Assembly: GCA_025200525.1 (NCBI GenBank) | Contig: CM045762.1 | Location: 125,927,752 to 125,991,751 of the forward strand | DNA length: 64,000 nucleotides | Direction: 5' to 3' | Source of the DNA: Camellia lanceoleosa | Lineage: Eukaryota; Streptophyta; Magnoliopsida; Ericales; Theaceae | Shown: piece after piece, positions 1 to 10,720 of the stretch | Layout: every line of letters begins with the position of its first letter | Position numbering within the stretch: position 1 is the stretch's first letter | Translations under genes and position numbers: made by a program | The notes under the pieces: model-generated | What the model saw: the letters and a program-made list of their open reading frames with translations, nothing else | Database searches by the model: none | Told to the model about the DNA's origin: nothing

Positions 1-555
1 TTTTGTTATATTAAGAAAACATCTTTTTATTTTATATTTTTTTATCACACAATATTTTTTTGCATTTCTTTGGTGATATTAATTCAAAAGGTTCATTTGG
101 AGAGTTCCACGTGTAAGTTGTAAGGATAAAGATAATTATTTGTGGTGTTTTCTTACTTATTTTCTACAATAGCTAATTACTTACATTTATCTAATAGTAA
201 ATGTCGAATTTCATATATAATTTCTAATTGATTTTCTTAAGATTTTTCTTTAGTTCTTTTAATAACTTGATTATTGCATTATTTTATTCAATTATTATTT
301 GTAGTGAAATACTATTATTTAAATTATTTGATTTATTTTTTTATTATATCTAATGCTCATATATTTATATTGACATAACTGAAAAAATAGACTTTGAGAC
401 TAATTCTAAACACACGTAATTTTACAAAACATTTATATTTTGTAGAGATTATATAATTATGCTAATAAGAAAATAGGGTCTTATAGTAATTAATAGAACT
501 TCTGGATTTATAATTTATTTCTATATTTCCTTGAAGGACTAAATTGATTTGGAAC
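1..555. other. AT-rich intergenic spacer
   Basis: Strongly AT-rich sequence with many poly-A and poly-T runs. I see no ORF of note, no RNA gene and no clear repeat structure here. Confidence 0.6.
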
Positions 556-770
556 TAAGCCCTCGTTTGGGATGCAACCTATTAGCTAAAATAGTTAATA
601 AGATAAAATATCACATTTAAACAACAATTATTTTATTTTTTTCTCTCACAATTATGAAATCAACTAAAAAAAAATTAAAACAATAAAAAACACAACTTTT
701 TTTTTACTAAGTTAATAATCAAATAGCCAAAAAATAAAACTAAAAAAAACTTATTCAAAACGAAGGCCAA
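556..770. mobile_element. Candidate hAT-like MITE
   Basis: A short AT-rich stretch begins with GCCCTCGTTTGGGAT and ends with CAAAACGAAGGCC. The ends are imperfect terminal inverted repeats (GCCCTCGTTT against GGCCTTCGTTTT). Small non-autonomous hAT elements of plants often start with a CCTCGTTTGG-type end. I could not find a clean 8 bp target-site duplication, so the assignment is tentative. Confidence 0.35.
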
Positions 771-1254
771 CACAATTAGAATTACATGACTAAAATGAAT
801 ATAGCTATAATTCAACCTGGCCTATTTTAGGAAGTAAGTTAAAAGTTAGTTTTTTGATTTTTTTTATTTAAAAAAAACGTATAAAAAAGTAAAGAGGTGG
901 TGCGACATAAAAAAAAAAAAAAAAAAAGAGGACAAAAAACCAATAAGTTGACTTTTAACCTACATGCGAAAAAGGAAAATTTACCTATAAATACTATATG
1001 GGAGAATGTTGATCCATTTAGTTTTAAGAGTTTTTTTATAAATTAATTAGTCATTTTTATTTTAAAAAGTTGTATTTATTTGATCTGGTGCCGTTTGAAT
1101 TTAAGTGAATGCCCTTTTGTGATTTATTTTTTCAGTTTTCTGATTCTTTTTTGGAATGAGAATAGAATAGTGTGGTGTGGAAGATTTTTTTTTTTTTTTT
1201 TGGAGAGATTGGTGATTGAAATGTTGGTTGTCGGGCGTGAAAATCTACATTTAT

Positions 1255-1760
1255 ATTAGTATAGTTTTCTGGCATTACATTGAAGTATTACATTAGAGTA
1301 TTATGTTAGAAAAATTGCACTAAGGAGTTTTTGTGTATGATGTTGATTGGAGTGTTATGTTAAAAAGTATGCTAAGAATTTTTTTTGAAATGTTACGTTG
1401 TTACGTTTCAGAAAAGTACTGTAATAACTTTTTGTGTGTTATATTGATTAGAGTACTATGTTTGGGAAAAATACACTAAGGAACTTTTTTGAAATGTTGT
1501 GCTATTACGTTTCAGAAAAAGTATACTAAGAAATTTTTTAGTGTATTATATTGGAGTATTACGTTTTTGGAGTGTTACATTTGCGAAAAATATATTAAGA
1601 AATTTTTGTGTGTTACATTGATTGGGGTATTACGTTTGAGAAAAGTACACTAAGGAGTTTTTTTAGTGTATTACATTAGAGTGTTATATATTTGAGTATT
1701 ATATTGGAGTGTTGTGTTTGAGAAAAATACACGAATTTTTTTTGAAGTATTACATTTAGT
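1255..1760. repeat. Degenerate tandem repeat upstream of the Rab gene
   Basis: The phrases GAGTATTACGTTTGAGAAAA and TACACTAAGGAGTTTTT recur many times in diverged form, giving an irregular tandem array of about 500 bp. The units vary in length and have accumulated substitutions and indels. It lies about 570-1080 bp upstream of the Rab start codon. It has no coding potential. Confidence 0.6.
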
Positions 1761-2083
1761 AATTTCAACACTATGAAAAAACCTACATTTATCCCTTAAT
1801 AGATAACACACACATTTATATTTGGCCATTCATATAATTCACACTAGAATGAGATTTTTGGATCTATAAGAAAAAATAAATTACCAAACAGTTAATAAGA
1901 TTACTATTTAAAATTTATTGGTATTAGGCCAAATAATAATTAATCTCAAAATTTCTACCAAAATTTTTATCAAAAGTGTGGGACCCACACAATGTAAATC
2001 CTATATGAATCCTACGACCATGTAATATATTTAGTAAAATTTTTGATAAAATTTTTAGAGTATCTAATATTTTTATTTTTTAA

Positions 2084-2332
2084 TTGTATGGCAAACGTAT
2101 TGCCTCAACACCACTAAACAACTTCTCGTCAAACGCAGCGCGAAAGTGCGTGACCATACCTCACCTCACGGGTCCACTATTAACGCACTCTGTCTCTCTG
2201 CCTCTGTGCCAGCCATTTTCCCTTCCTTCTTTACTAACTCCCTCTCTCTCTCTCTCTTTCTCTCCTCAGTCGTTCGTACCCAAATCTAGAACTGAAATCA
2301 ACCACACTCTCTCTTTTTCTCTGTTTCTGTCA
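2084..2332 (+). promoter_or_regulatory. 5' leader region of the Rab gene with CT microsatellite
   Basis: The reading frame is open upstream of the Rab start for 83 codons. This stretch is low-complexity, contains a CT-rich run near 2235-2275 typical of plant 5' UTRs, and shows no Rab-family residues, so I treat it as leader rather than coding. I see no convincing TATA box at the expected place; AT-rich sequence around 2040-2085 could serve. Confidence 0.5.
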
Positions 2333-2666
2333 ATGGATTCCTCAGATGACGAAGGAGAAGAGTACCTCTTCAAAGTAGTCATAATCGGAGACTCAGCAGT
2401 GGGCAAGTCCAATCTCTTGTCAAGGTACGCTCGAAACGAGTTCAACATGCACTCCAAGGCCACGATCGGAGTAGAGTTCCAGACTCAGAGCATGGACATC
2501 GACGGCAAGGAAGTCAAGGCCCAGATTTGGGACACCGCCGGCCAAGAACGCTTCCGCGCCGTCACCTCTGCATACTACCGCGGCGCTGTCGGTGCCCTCA
2601 TCGTCTACGACATCACCCGCCGCACCACCTTCGACAGTGTCGGCCGCTGGCTCGATGAGCTCAAAA
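2333..2666 (+). CDS. RABA5C: RABA5c-like Rab GTPase, exon 1
   Basis: First exon of a Rab11-clade (RABA5) small GTPase, a membrane-traffic switch of the trans-Golgi/endosome system. The start [14 protein letters not shown] gives the family's usual short acidic N-terminus. Visible motifs are the P-loop GDSAVGKS (residues 19-26), switch-I threonine in KATIGVEF (about 42-49) and the G3 motif WDTAGQE (66-72). The exon also contains the RABA-typical run [17 protein letters not shown]. It encodes 111 codons plus one base and ends at a good donor (AAAA|GTAAGT), a phase-1 position matching the acceptor at 15745/15746. Plant RABA genes usually have one intron near this place, but a 13 kb intron is exceptional. 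The RABA5c assignment comes from residue pattern; RABA5 paralogs are possible. Confidence 0.9.
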
Positions 2667-4899
2667 GTAAGTCCTGCTTTTTACATAAATCCAACTCTTT
2701 CTTAATTTTTGTTTTTGTTTTTGATTGATGAGGAAATGAAATGTGGGGAAAAGGAAAGAATTGGAAATGGAATTTGGGTTTTTTTATTTTTATGTTTGAT
2801 TTGGGTTGAATCATCAAACCCAAAATTCAAAATTTTTAATTAGTTAAGATGTAGTGATTCATAACTTGAGTGAGAAGCCAAGCATGGAATGATGTTTAAG
2901 TATTGTCATGATTTGATAGGATTGGTATTCTTAATTTGAATTTTTTCCTTTAATGCTTGTCCTATTCTTTAGTTGTTTTGTAATGGTATGGTTGGAGTTT
3001 TTTTAAAATGTATTGACATTGATTGGGTTATTCGTCATAAAAGTACTCCTAATTTAAAATATATGAATAAGTTTTATCGGGCTCACTTACATCACATCAA
3101 GTTTATCTACGCATTACGTTCAAAATTGGGCACTATTTTTGGATATTTTTGATGAGTTCGTAGCAATTTATCTTTATGCTTGGATTTCTTGTTTATTTGG
3201 TATAGTTTTAAGATGTTTTGGGCAAGTAGATCTGGCGTGGATGCCAACGAACTGTTTAGTATTGCTGTGTCAAAAGCCACTTTTGCTTTTGCAATAGAGC
3301 AAATATGGCTGGCCCCAATAGAAAGGGTAAAATGAAAACCCAAAAAAGTATGCTGGTATGATTGCTATTCTTTCACCTTTTCTTGAAAGTTTGTCGGGCT
3401 AAAAGTACTTTTGGAGGGAGAGATGATTTTCAGTCACTACTTTTTGAACCCAAATTTTACTTCATTCAAAACCTGTTCTCATTTGTTAGTGAGTTATATT
3501 ATATGGATCGCTAGTAAATGATAAATATGGTTATTAGTATAGAAAATGGACTTGCCTTTTCTTCCTTCTTTTTTATTTGGGTATGCCGCTCTGCAAGCAA
3601 GGAGCCAGGGAACCAAATGGGCTGTGGTGATGTCAGAATTTGCACCTGTTTGTATCTATTTAGTCATCAGTTCACCTTCTCTTTTCTTCCAAGCAACTCC
3701 AAGTAATGTTTCCACGTCTGACGTCTTCTAGTCCCCGTTACCCATCTCCTTGGAGGGTGGGATATTTATTTTATTTTATTTTTGATGTTTTGTACATATT
3801 GCTTTCTCCAAACCTTGCTTTGGAGGGAGTCTCGAGCATTAAGTCACCTTTTTTGTGTGTGGATGTTTTGTAATTTTGTAACTTGAAACAATAAGGTTGA
3901 TTTCCTACATATTCTGGAATTTCTGTGCACAGTATTTACTTCTCTAACCATTACTTTAGAGAGAAGCTATCAAGGTTCATAATGTCCTTGCAACCTATTT
4001 TCCAATATTGCTGTCAATTATGTAACAACTTGAAAGCAAAAATTGTTTTCATCATAGTTGTCAAATTGAGATACCTATTGTGTATTGTTTTTCTTTGTTT
4101 CTAAATTATGTATTGTAAGATTTTTTAAACATATTTAAATGTAGGTAGAAAAATCAATGTAAATGTAAAAAAATCTTGAGAAAACAAAACACTAAACAAA
4201 TATGATCAGTAAAATTAAAAAGTAAGGCTACTTAAATTAAAGATATGCATGCATCAATACTTAATGTATATAAAAAGCAGAGCATAGTTAAAATATTTAT
4301 GACAAAATATATTAACACTTGACTACGTTATTACCTTCAAAATTTTCTCATTCTTAATATTATTGTGTAATATGTTCTCATATTGTCTTTACTCACCATT
4401 TAAGTTTTAATATTTACTTCACAACTTTTGTTATCAAATAGTTTGTCCGTAGTAGAAAGTTTCATAGTTTAACCGATGTACATAGGCAAAAATCAATGGC
4501 ATAAGATACTTAATACCATCCAAGTAGATATTTGTCCAAAAAAAGACAAAATAAAAAAAAAACCCTTCTCATAATAAGATATTATTGAAAAATTTTAACA
4601 ATATTTATTTACATAAAATAAGTAAATTTTTTTTTTCCCCCTCTCCAAAATTGCTATAGAAATTTAAGTATTCGTGTATCGTATGTATGGCTTCATGTTC
4701 CTTGTATTGTATATTGTATCATGTATCATATATGTATCATAAGATACATTTAACTTAATATATGTATTAATGATACATATCTATTTGTCTATAAAATTAT
4801 TGAATCGTATGATATGTATTGTTAATAATAAGCTATGAAACATTGGTCTTTGACAAACATATCATACCTGTACCAAATATTGGTACTTTGCATGGTACT

Positions 4900-6360
4900 T
4901 TTGCATACGTTTTGGGTACATAAAACACATCCTATTTTTTCTTCTTAATTTTTGTCGTAACCCAGAGGTACTAGTATACCCCCAAGCCATACCTAAGTGG
5001 GTATAGTATTTTCTTCTATGAAAGGATGAACTTGGTTTTATTTGATTTGATTTGATTTGATTTTTTATTTTTTTTTATGTGTATCATGGTTTTGAAATTA
5101 AGTTTATTTTTGTAAGTTATTTAATATGATGACATTTAATTTTGTGTATACCTTAGTTTTGGTATTAAATGTGAATTGTAGGTTGTGTCTTAACCAACTA
5201 AACCATTTAACTAGTTATTGCATTACTACAAATTAAAAATAAATATTTTGTTACGAACGTACCTTTTTTTTTTGGGGGTGAATAGTTACGAACGTACCTA
5301 GTCATACCTGTGCCTGACTTTTTTTAAAAATTTTTTTACTACTGCAAATATGGCCTATCTATAAACCTGGACATCTCTGAAGGTAATGTGTATGGTGTTG
5401 TGGATTGCATGTTGGGCGTCGGACACCGCAGTGACCGTTTTTTACTAGCGCTTGTATTGTATATGTACATCTATGAGCATGGACATCTCTCTGAAAGGTG
5501 TGTAATGGGTGTTTTGGATGAGGGCAGCGTCGGACACACGGTGGACACGTGTTGGACATTCTACCTAACATGCCCCCTTTGTTTTTTTTTGAATTTTTGT
5601 AGCCGGACACCCTTGGACATGTTATGGACATGTTGAAGACAGAGAGAAACCCTAACCCAGGAGACAGAGAGAGAAACCTAACCCATTGAAGATAGAGAGA
5701 GAGAAACTTGTTGAAGCCCTAGATCGAGATATGTTATTCCAATCTGTGTGTTCGACTTTCTCTCTCCCCCTTTGTTTGGTGCTCTTTGTTCATCGTCGAA
5801 CTTGTTCATCTTCTTCGACTCTCTCTCCCTCTATTCGGTGCTCTCTGTGCTTCATTTCTTTCATCTCTCTCTCTCTATTTGTTTCTCTTGTTTGACGCTC
5901 TCTTCTTTTTTGTTCGACTCTCTCTCCCCTTTTCGTGTTACTGTTCTCACCCTTTTTGTTTTTTGACCTTTTTTTGTTTTTAGTAATAAAAAGAACCTTT
6001 TTTCCCCCTCTTTTACTTTTTTCTATATTTTTTAATATTCTTGTTTGCTAAACATTAAGATGTAGAATAAATTATTTTTATTTGTAGAAAAAAAAATTTA
6101 ATTTGGGCATGATATTTGGTATTAAAGTAAATAAATAAATAAATAAAAATAATATATAATTTTTAATTTTACATATAATAAATAAAAAAATTATATATAT
6201 TGAGTGTGTCCCTAGTGTGTTGTGTCTCTCATTTTTTTTTAAATTTGTGTGTCCACGTGTTCTTGTCGTGTCCCGTGTCCGTGTTTGTGCTTCATAGGTA
6301 CTAGTACTGGTACTTGTACCCATACCGCACTCATATTTCATAGATTGTAAGATATTGACA
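4900..6360. repeat. Candidate unclassified dispersed repeat in the intron
   Basis: This stretch differs from the surrounding AT-rich intron. It has repeated GGACAT and CGGACAC words near 5370-5640, a pyrimidine-rich tract with TCTCTCTC runs at 5750-5950, and GTGTCCGTG-type words near 6250-6290. Both ends contain GGTACTAGTA-like sequence (about 4965 and 6296). The layout suggests an old transposon, perhaps hAT-like, but I could not delimit inverted repeats or a target duplication. Confidence 0.3.
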
Positions 6361-6927
6361 ACATTCTCAAATTGACTAGGTTTCCCATGTGGGATTTGAA
6401 CAAATCCCGGTAACGGGTTTTAGAGGAATTGATCGAATCATTCAAATCGTGGTACACAACATTTTTATCTCTAGTTTTGGACCAATCATTTTCTATCCTT
6501 TTCTTACTTCTTCCAAGTGCTTCTGCTGAAGATTTAAGTTTCTTCCCTTGAGTGTATTAGTTTGCTTGTCCCATGTTATGAATGAATAGTAGATTGCATT
6601 TTGTGTAATGGTGTTTAAAGAATATATTGTCTACAATATTGAACTACAAATTTTCTTTTTTTGAATGTATTCACTTGTGGTGTAATCGCCAACATGATCA
6701 AATTTGTCCAACCGAAAATCATATCATGAATCAAAATTCTAATTTTGCAAATTGTGAATTGTAAGATTTGGCACAAACTATAAAAGATGATGTAAACAAT
6801 CACATATGCGAAAAAATAAAATAAAATAATCTTGGCACATGTTATACAATAATTCTTATATGAGGAGTAAGGACATGATTACACTGTTTAATTGCAAAGA
6901 CATTGCCTTCATAACAAGAGATGTGGA

Positions 6928-7566
6928 TCTAAATGCCATGAACCAGAATTATTTAAGAATCATAATCTAGTGATCCATATCTTTTTGGGCTTCTCAACTT
7001 CGTAAGCATGAGTCCTTTTTTAAGGTATTCTTATTGCATAAAAAAATATTCCTTATGCCTTGTGCATCAAGAAAATTGGTCTTTAAAGTGGATAGAAAGA
7101 GTTAGTCGTGTGGGTTTTGCTCATAGTTTTAATTCATAGCAAAGAATTTTAGGTTCGTATGAGGGAAGCGGATGACATTGTGTTTGATAATGTAGGTTTT
7201 ATTGATTTGCAGAGAAAAGTGACTGAAATGATTTTGGACAATATTTTAAATATGATTTGGGGTTAATTAAAAGCCAATAAGTATGGGGGAAACTAAGAAA
7301 CTTTGAGATAGCAATTTAGAGGTTCCTAGACTTCTTCGGAATCTAATAGGCTCTAGCTTAGAAAAAGGGGCTACAAAATTTTGACTAATCGAAACATTCT
7401 AACCTTAATAAAAATCACATGTGACGACCCAATAAATTAAGTCAATGTCTAGTACATTAGAAAATTACCTGATGACTACTCTTGGTTGCTAAAACTTGAT
7501 AATTTACAAATAAATATATGGAGCAACTATATTTGTTAAATTGAGCATTGAATGCTGAATCAATAA
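6928..7566. repeat. Left host direct repeat flanking the viral insert
   Basis: About 639 bp beginning TCTAAATGCCATGAACC and ending GAATGCTGAATCAATAA. It is repeated in the same orientation at 11246-11883 with roughly 15-17 substitutions seen by eye. It appears to be intron sequence rather than viral: it has no viral ORFs and matches the base composition of the intron. The two copies bracket the geminiviral inverted repeat exactly, so the duplication probably arose with the integration. Confidence 0.9.
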
Positions 7567-7592
7567 TCTAGTGATCCGAAACGCAGAGTTCT

Positions 7593-8015
7593 ACACAGTC
7601 GACCAGCCCCTGTTTGCCAGAACTAATCAAGAAGAGGCATCGCAATGAGAAGAAGAAGGCCCAACGCAGGAAGATATTCCACTTCCAATGCGGCTGTTCG
7701 ATATTTCATATGAACGGATGTATCGAACCACATCCACTGGAGAGAGAAGATGCTGTCAGGGGTCTTCTATGACACTTTGAGGAACTCGATGTGGTTCAGA
7801 GCCGTAGACATGTCCATGCCAGGGAATCAGGGGGTATACAAGATAGAATGCCTGTTCAACTACAACCTCTGGAAAGCACTGGGAGTCTGGACGTTCACCG
7901 CGACACTGTATACATGGCTGACATACAGTGGTCGCAAAAGCCTAACGGAGAATGTATTTACCTGGCTTATTGCACGCAGGATGACGAAGACATTATCCAG
8001 CTTTGGGATTATTAG
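7593..8015 (+). pseudogene. Geminiviral TrAP (C2)-like fragment, left arm
   Basis: The frame ending at 8015 shows a basic stretch followed by CGCSIFHMNGC, the cysteine/histidine pattern expected of the transcriptional activator protein zinc-binding region. The C-terminal tail is acidic (QDDEDIIQLWDY), as in a C2 activation domain. It overlaps the REn-like frame in a different phase, which is the normal geminivirus arrangement. It is broken: the 5' end is lost at the arm boundary and there is an in-frame TGA at 7770-7772. The other arm does not share that stop but ends about ten codons earlier. It is a fossil with no expected function. Confidence 0.75.
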
Positions 8016-8118
8016 CCCTGTAAATTATTGTCTCGCACTGACCATTGTACTCGACGAGATTTCATATTATGTAAAAGATTGGCGGTGGAAAAATATTTAT
8101 GTACATTTTCACGATTAA
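7750..8118 (+). pseudogene. Geminiviral REn (C3)-like ORF, left arm
   Basis: A 122-residue open frame with features of the geminivirus replication enhancer: an N-terminal GVFYDTLRN stretch, an FNYNLWKALG core and the following aromatic-rich segment WTFTATLYTWLTYSG. In geminiviruses this protein binds Rep and boosts viral DNA replication. Length is close to the usual ~130 residues, and it overlaps the TrAP-like frame in another phase. An in-frame TGA at 7711-7713 lies just upstream, so the N-terminus here may be shortened; the right arm has no stop at that codon. Family assignment is by pattern recognition, not a search. Confidence 0.75.
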
Positions 8119-8435
8119 ATAATAAAATGTTAAGATATATTTAATTAATTTGATTATTGTTTTGGATCATCAACAATAATATAAATTGGCCCAATTACAG
8201 TCTACTAAATTAGGAGGCCCAATTACAGTCTCCCAAATGAAGAGGCCTAGTATTAATGTTTTTTCATAGGCCCTTCAGACTTAGGCCCATCAAAACTATG
8301 AAAGAAGTGGACACTAGAATGGATCATATTCGGGGCGGCCAAGTATTCCAATATAATACACAACAGGACAGAACTACAACACATTTGAACAAATTATTTT
8401 ATTGAGGAATAGTAACAATTATACAATTATGATAA
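8119..8435. other. Region where the viral coat protein gene is missing
   Basis: In a geminivirus the convergent ends of REn and of the coat protein gene would meet here. Only about 317 bp separate the REn-like stop from the virion-sense ORF, and none of the three minus-strand frames shows a coat-like sequence. The stretch instead has two copies of a GGCCCAATTACAGTCT-type phrase and further GGCCCA words. It may be a deletion scar or rearranged viral sequence. Confidence 0.5.
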
Positions 8436-8792
8436 TTAGGAAATTGTATCACTGTTCCTAAGTCCACAGCCGGATTTTGACACATCTTCTTCATCCACAG
8501 TTACGCAACAGATCTCAGCGGCAGGGTGTGTGTCTGCACATCGCTCCATTGTCTGCATGGATGGAGCCATCGCCTGGGTTTTTAATTTGGAAACCACTTT
8601 TAGATCGGTGAATAGAGCATCTTCTTGCCGCTGTAAGGCGTTGATCAGCCGGATTAAATTTTTGCCGTTCTCCTCGCCGACGACAAATAAGGACCAGTGC
8701 AACAACAAAAGATCCGGCTCGTATTTTAAAATCAACCGCCTAAATTGTCTTAGATCTCCGAGATCCATTGCAAAATTATTCAAAATCCCCAA
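8436..8792 (-). pseudogene. Virion-sense ORF in the V2 position, left arm
   Basis: A 118-residue ORF on the strand carrying the TAATATTAC origin, directly downstream of the intergenic region and divergent from Rep. Geminiviruses have the pre-coat/V2 movement and silencing-suppressor gene in this position. The protein has a basic/hydrophobic N-terminal half (DLRQFRRLILKYEPD, FVVGEENGKNLIRLIN) and a polar tail. I see no diagnostic motif, so the call rests on position and size. The right-arm copy (10047-10238) is truncated. It could equally be a fused or degenerate V-sense frame. Confidence 0.45.
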
Positions 8793-8947
8793 TTATTTTA
8801 GATTAAATAGTTTCCCGTTTGTGCTTGCCTTTTTAAATCTTTTAATTCTGGCCGCAGATTTGGGAGCGGAGCGGAGCCCTGTAGCCGACAACACGGCACC
8901 AAATGCGGAATGGAGCACCAATCAGGGGACGACACGTGGTGCGGAGG

Positions 8948-8977
8948 GAGCGTCCCAGTAATATTATGAGGACGCTC
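8948..8977 (-). promoter_or_regulatory. Geminivirus origin stem-loop, left arm
   Basis: On the minus strand the nonanucleotide TAATATTAC (8958-8966) lies in the loop of a hairpin whose stem is GAGCGTCC/GGACGCTC. This is the hallmark rolling-circle origin nicked by Rep. A TATA-like ATATATAAG follows near 8987-8995 on the plus strand, upstream of Rep, as expected for the intergenic region. Confidence 0.9.
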
Positions 8978-9082
8978 TTGGGATCATATATAAGTCACTT
9001 CCTCACTCTCTTATACCAGTAAAGTTTTTAGAGAGTGACTTGCGTCATCTGAGAGAGTGAGTGACGTCATTGAAAGTGAGTT

Positions 9083-9664
9083 ATGGCCTCAATGTGACGT
9101 CGTTTTAGAGTTCAAAACAAGAACATTTTCCTCACATATCCCAGATGTTCTTTACCTAAAGAGAGATTGTTAGAGAAAATTAGAGAGTTGTTCATTAACA
9201 GGCCACCAAATTATGTGAGGGTTGCACATGAATTACACGAGGACGGTGAACCACATCTACATGCTCTCGTCCAATTTCCATACCGTTTTCAAACACAGGA
9301 TGAACGGTTCTTCGACGTTACTCATGATCACACTAATCGCCATTTCCATCCAAATATACAAGGGGCCAACAACCATCAGGCAGTGCTGGAATACATTTCC
9401 AAATACGGGGATTACACGGAATGGGGTGAATTCTGTCAGAGGGGCCGCTGCGCTAACCAGGACAACAAAGAAAATATATACCACGAGGCTCTTGCAACCG
9501 GAAGCAAAGAAGAAGCTATGGCATTGGTAAGAAATGGTGATCCCAAATGTTTCTGGTTGAATTACGACAAGTTGTCATCTAATTACGACAAGATTTCATT
9601 TACTCCACCGTTACTGTATATTCATCAATTTACAGATACAGTGTGGATCGTTCCAACTCTCTAA
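9083..9664 (+). pseudogene. Geminiviral Rep N-terminal domain, truncated
   Basis: Rolling-circle replication initiator, N-terminal HUH endonuclease part. The three family motifs are visible in order: FLTYP (motif I), HLHALVQF (motif II, metal-binding histidines) and YISKYGD (motif III, catalytic tyrosine). In a live virus this domain nicks the origin and starts replication. Two breaks are evident. There is a TGA at 9095-9097 four codons after the likely ATG, a codon at which the right arm differs. The frame also stops at 9664, just after it runs into the right inverted arm, so the oligomerisation and helicase parts are absent. Codons between 9191 and 9653 exist only once, in the loop. Confidence 0.9.
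9191..9653 (+). other. Single-copy loop of the viral inverted repeat
   Basis: A 463 bp spacer between the two arms, made entirely of Rep coding sequence including motifs II and III. It is the only part of the insert that is not duplicated, and it would be the loop of a transcribed hairpin. Confidence 0.85.
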
Positions 9665-9866
9665 TTTTCTCTAACAATTTCTCTTTAGGTAAAGAACATC
9701 TGGGATATGTGAGGAAGATGTTCTTGTTTTGAACTCTAAAACGACGTCGCATTGAGGCCATAACTTGCTCTCAATGACGTCACTTACTCTCTCGGATGAC
9801 GCAAGTCACTCTTTAAAAACTTTACTGGTATAAGAGAGTGAGGGAGTGACTTATATATGATCCCAG

Positions 9867-9897
9867 GAGCGTCCCTATAATATTACTGGGATGCTTC
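9867..9897 (+). promoter_or_regulatory. Geminivirus origin stem-loop, right arm
   Basis: A second TAATATTAC (9878-9886), now on the plus strand, in the loop of a hairpin starting GAGCGTCCC. The right stem has one substitution (GGGATGCTTC), so pairing is weakened compared with the left arm. Confidence 0.85.
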
Positions 9898-10046
9898 CCC
9901 CGTGCCACGTGTCGTCTCCTGATTGGTGCTCCCTTCCGCATTTGGTGCCGTGTTGTCGGCTACAGGGCTCCGCTCCCAAATTTGCGACCAGGATTAAAAG
10001 ATTTAAAAAGGCAAGCGCAAGCAGAAAACTATTTAATCCAAAATAA

Positions 10047-10238
10047 TTGGGAATTTTGAATTATTTTGCAATGGATCTCGGAGATCTAGGACAATTTAGG
10101 CGGTTGATTTTAAAATACGAGTTGGATCTTTTGTTGTTGCACTGGTTCTTATTTGTCGTCGGCGAGAAGAACGGAAAAAATTTAATCCGGATCATCAACG
10201 CCTTACAACGGCAAGAAGATGCTCTATTTGTCGGTTAG
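10047..10238 (+). pseudogene. Virion-sense ORF in the V2 position, right arm, truncated
   Basis: Copy of the 118-residue ORF of the left arm. It starts with the same MGIL and matches it closely over the first ~60 residues, then ends early at a TAG at 10236-10238. Downstream sequence still aligns with the left arm copy, so this is a simple premature stop in a fossil gene. Confidence 0.6.
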
Positions 10239-10720
10239 AAAGTGGTTTCCGAATTAGAAACCCAGGCGATGGCTCCATCCATGTAGACAATGGAGTGATG
10301 TGCAGACACACATCCTGCCACTGATATCTGTTGCGTAATTGTGGATGAAGAAGATGTGTCAAAATCCGGCTGTGGACTTAGGAATAGTGACGCAATTTCT
10401 TAATTATCATAATTGCATAATTGTTACTATTCCTCAATAAAATAATTTGTTTAAATGTGTTGTAGTTCTGTCCTGTTGTGTATTATATTGAAATACTTGG
10501 CCGCCCCGAATATGATCCATTCTAGTGTCAACTTCTTTCATAGTTTTGATGGGCGTAAGTCTGAAGGGCCGATGAAAAAACATTAATACTGGGCCTCTTC
10601 ATTTGGGAGACTGTAATTGGGCCTCTTAATTTAGTAGACTGTAATTGGGCTCATTTATATTATTGTTGATGATCCAAAACAATAATCAAATTAATTAAAT
10701 ATATCTTAATATTTTATTAT

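Larger units (their letters stand above)
7593..9190. mobile_element. Endogenous geminivirus, left inverted arm
   Basis: This arm is the inverted copy of 9654-11246. Its outer end reads ACACAGTCGACCAGCCCC and its inner end lies inside the Rep coding region. From outside in it carries TrAP- and REn-like frames on the plus strand, a gap where the coat protein gene would be expected, a virion-sense ORF on the minus strand, the origin stem-loop, and the start of Rep on the plus strand. This order is that of a monopartite, begomovirus-like genome read from the complementary sense. The arms are about 95% identical by eye, with mostly transition differences. Confidence 0.9.

Noticed and set aside
2084..2332. 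N-terminal extension of the Rab protein by 83 residues
   Set aside because: Low-complexity and Ser/Pro/Leu-rich without Rab-family residues; the internal ATG at 2333 gives the family's normal N-terminus and follows a CT-rich leader.
7791..8015. A novel small protein in the viral arm
   Set aside because: The frame is the TrAP-like C-terminus; its overlap with the REn-like frame explains it.
7750..8118. Coat protein assignment for the 122-codon viral ORF
   Set aside because: Its core pattern, its overlap with a TrAP-like frame and its strand (same as Rep, opposite to the origin nonanucleotide) fit REn instead.
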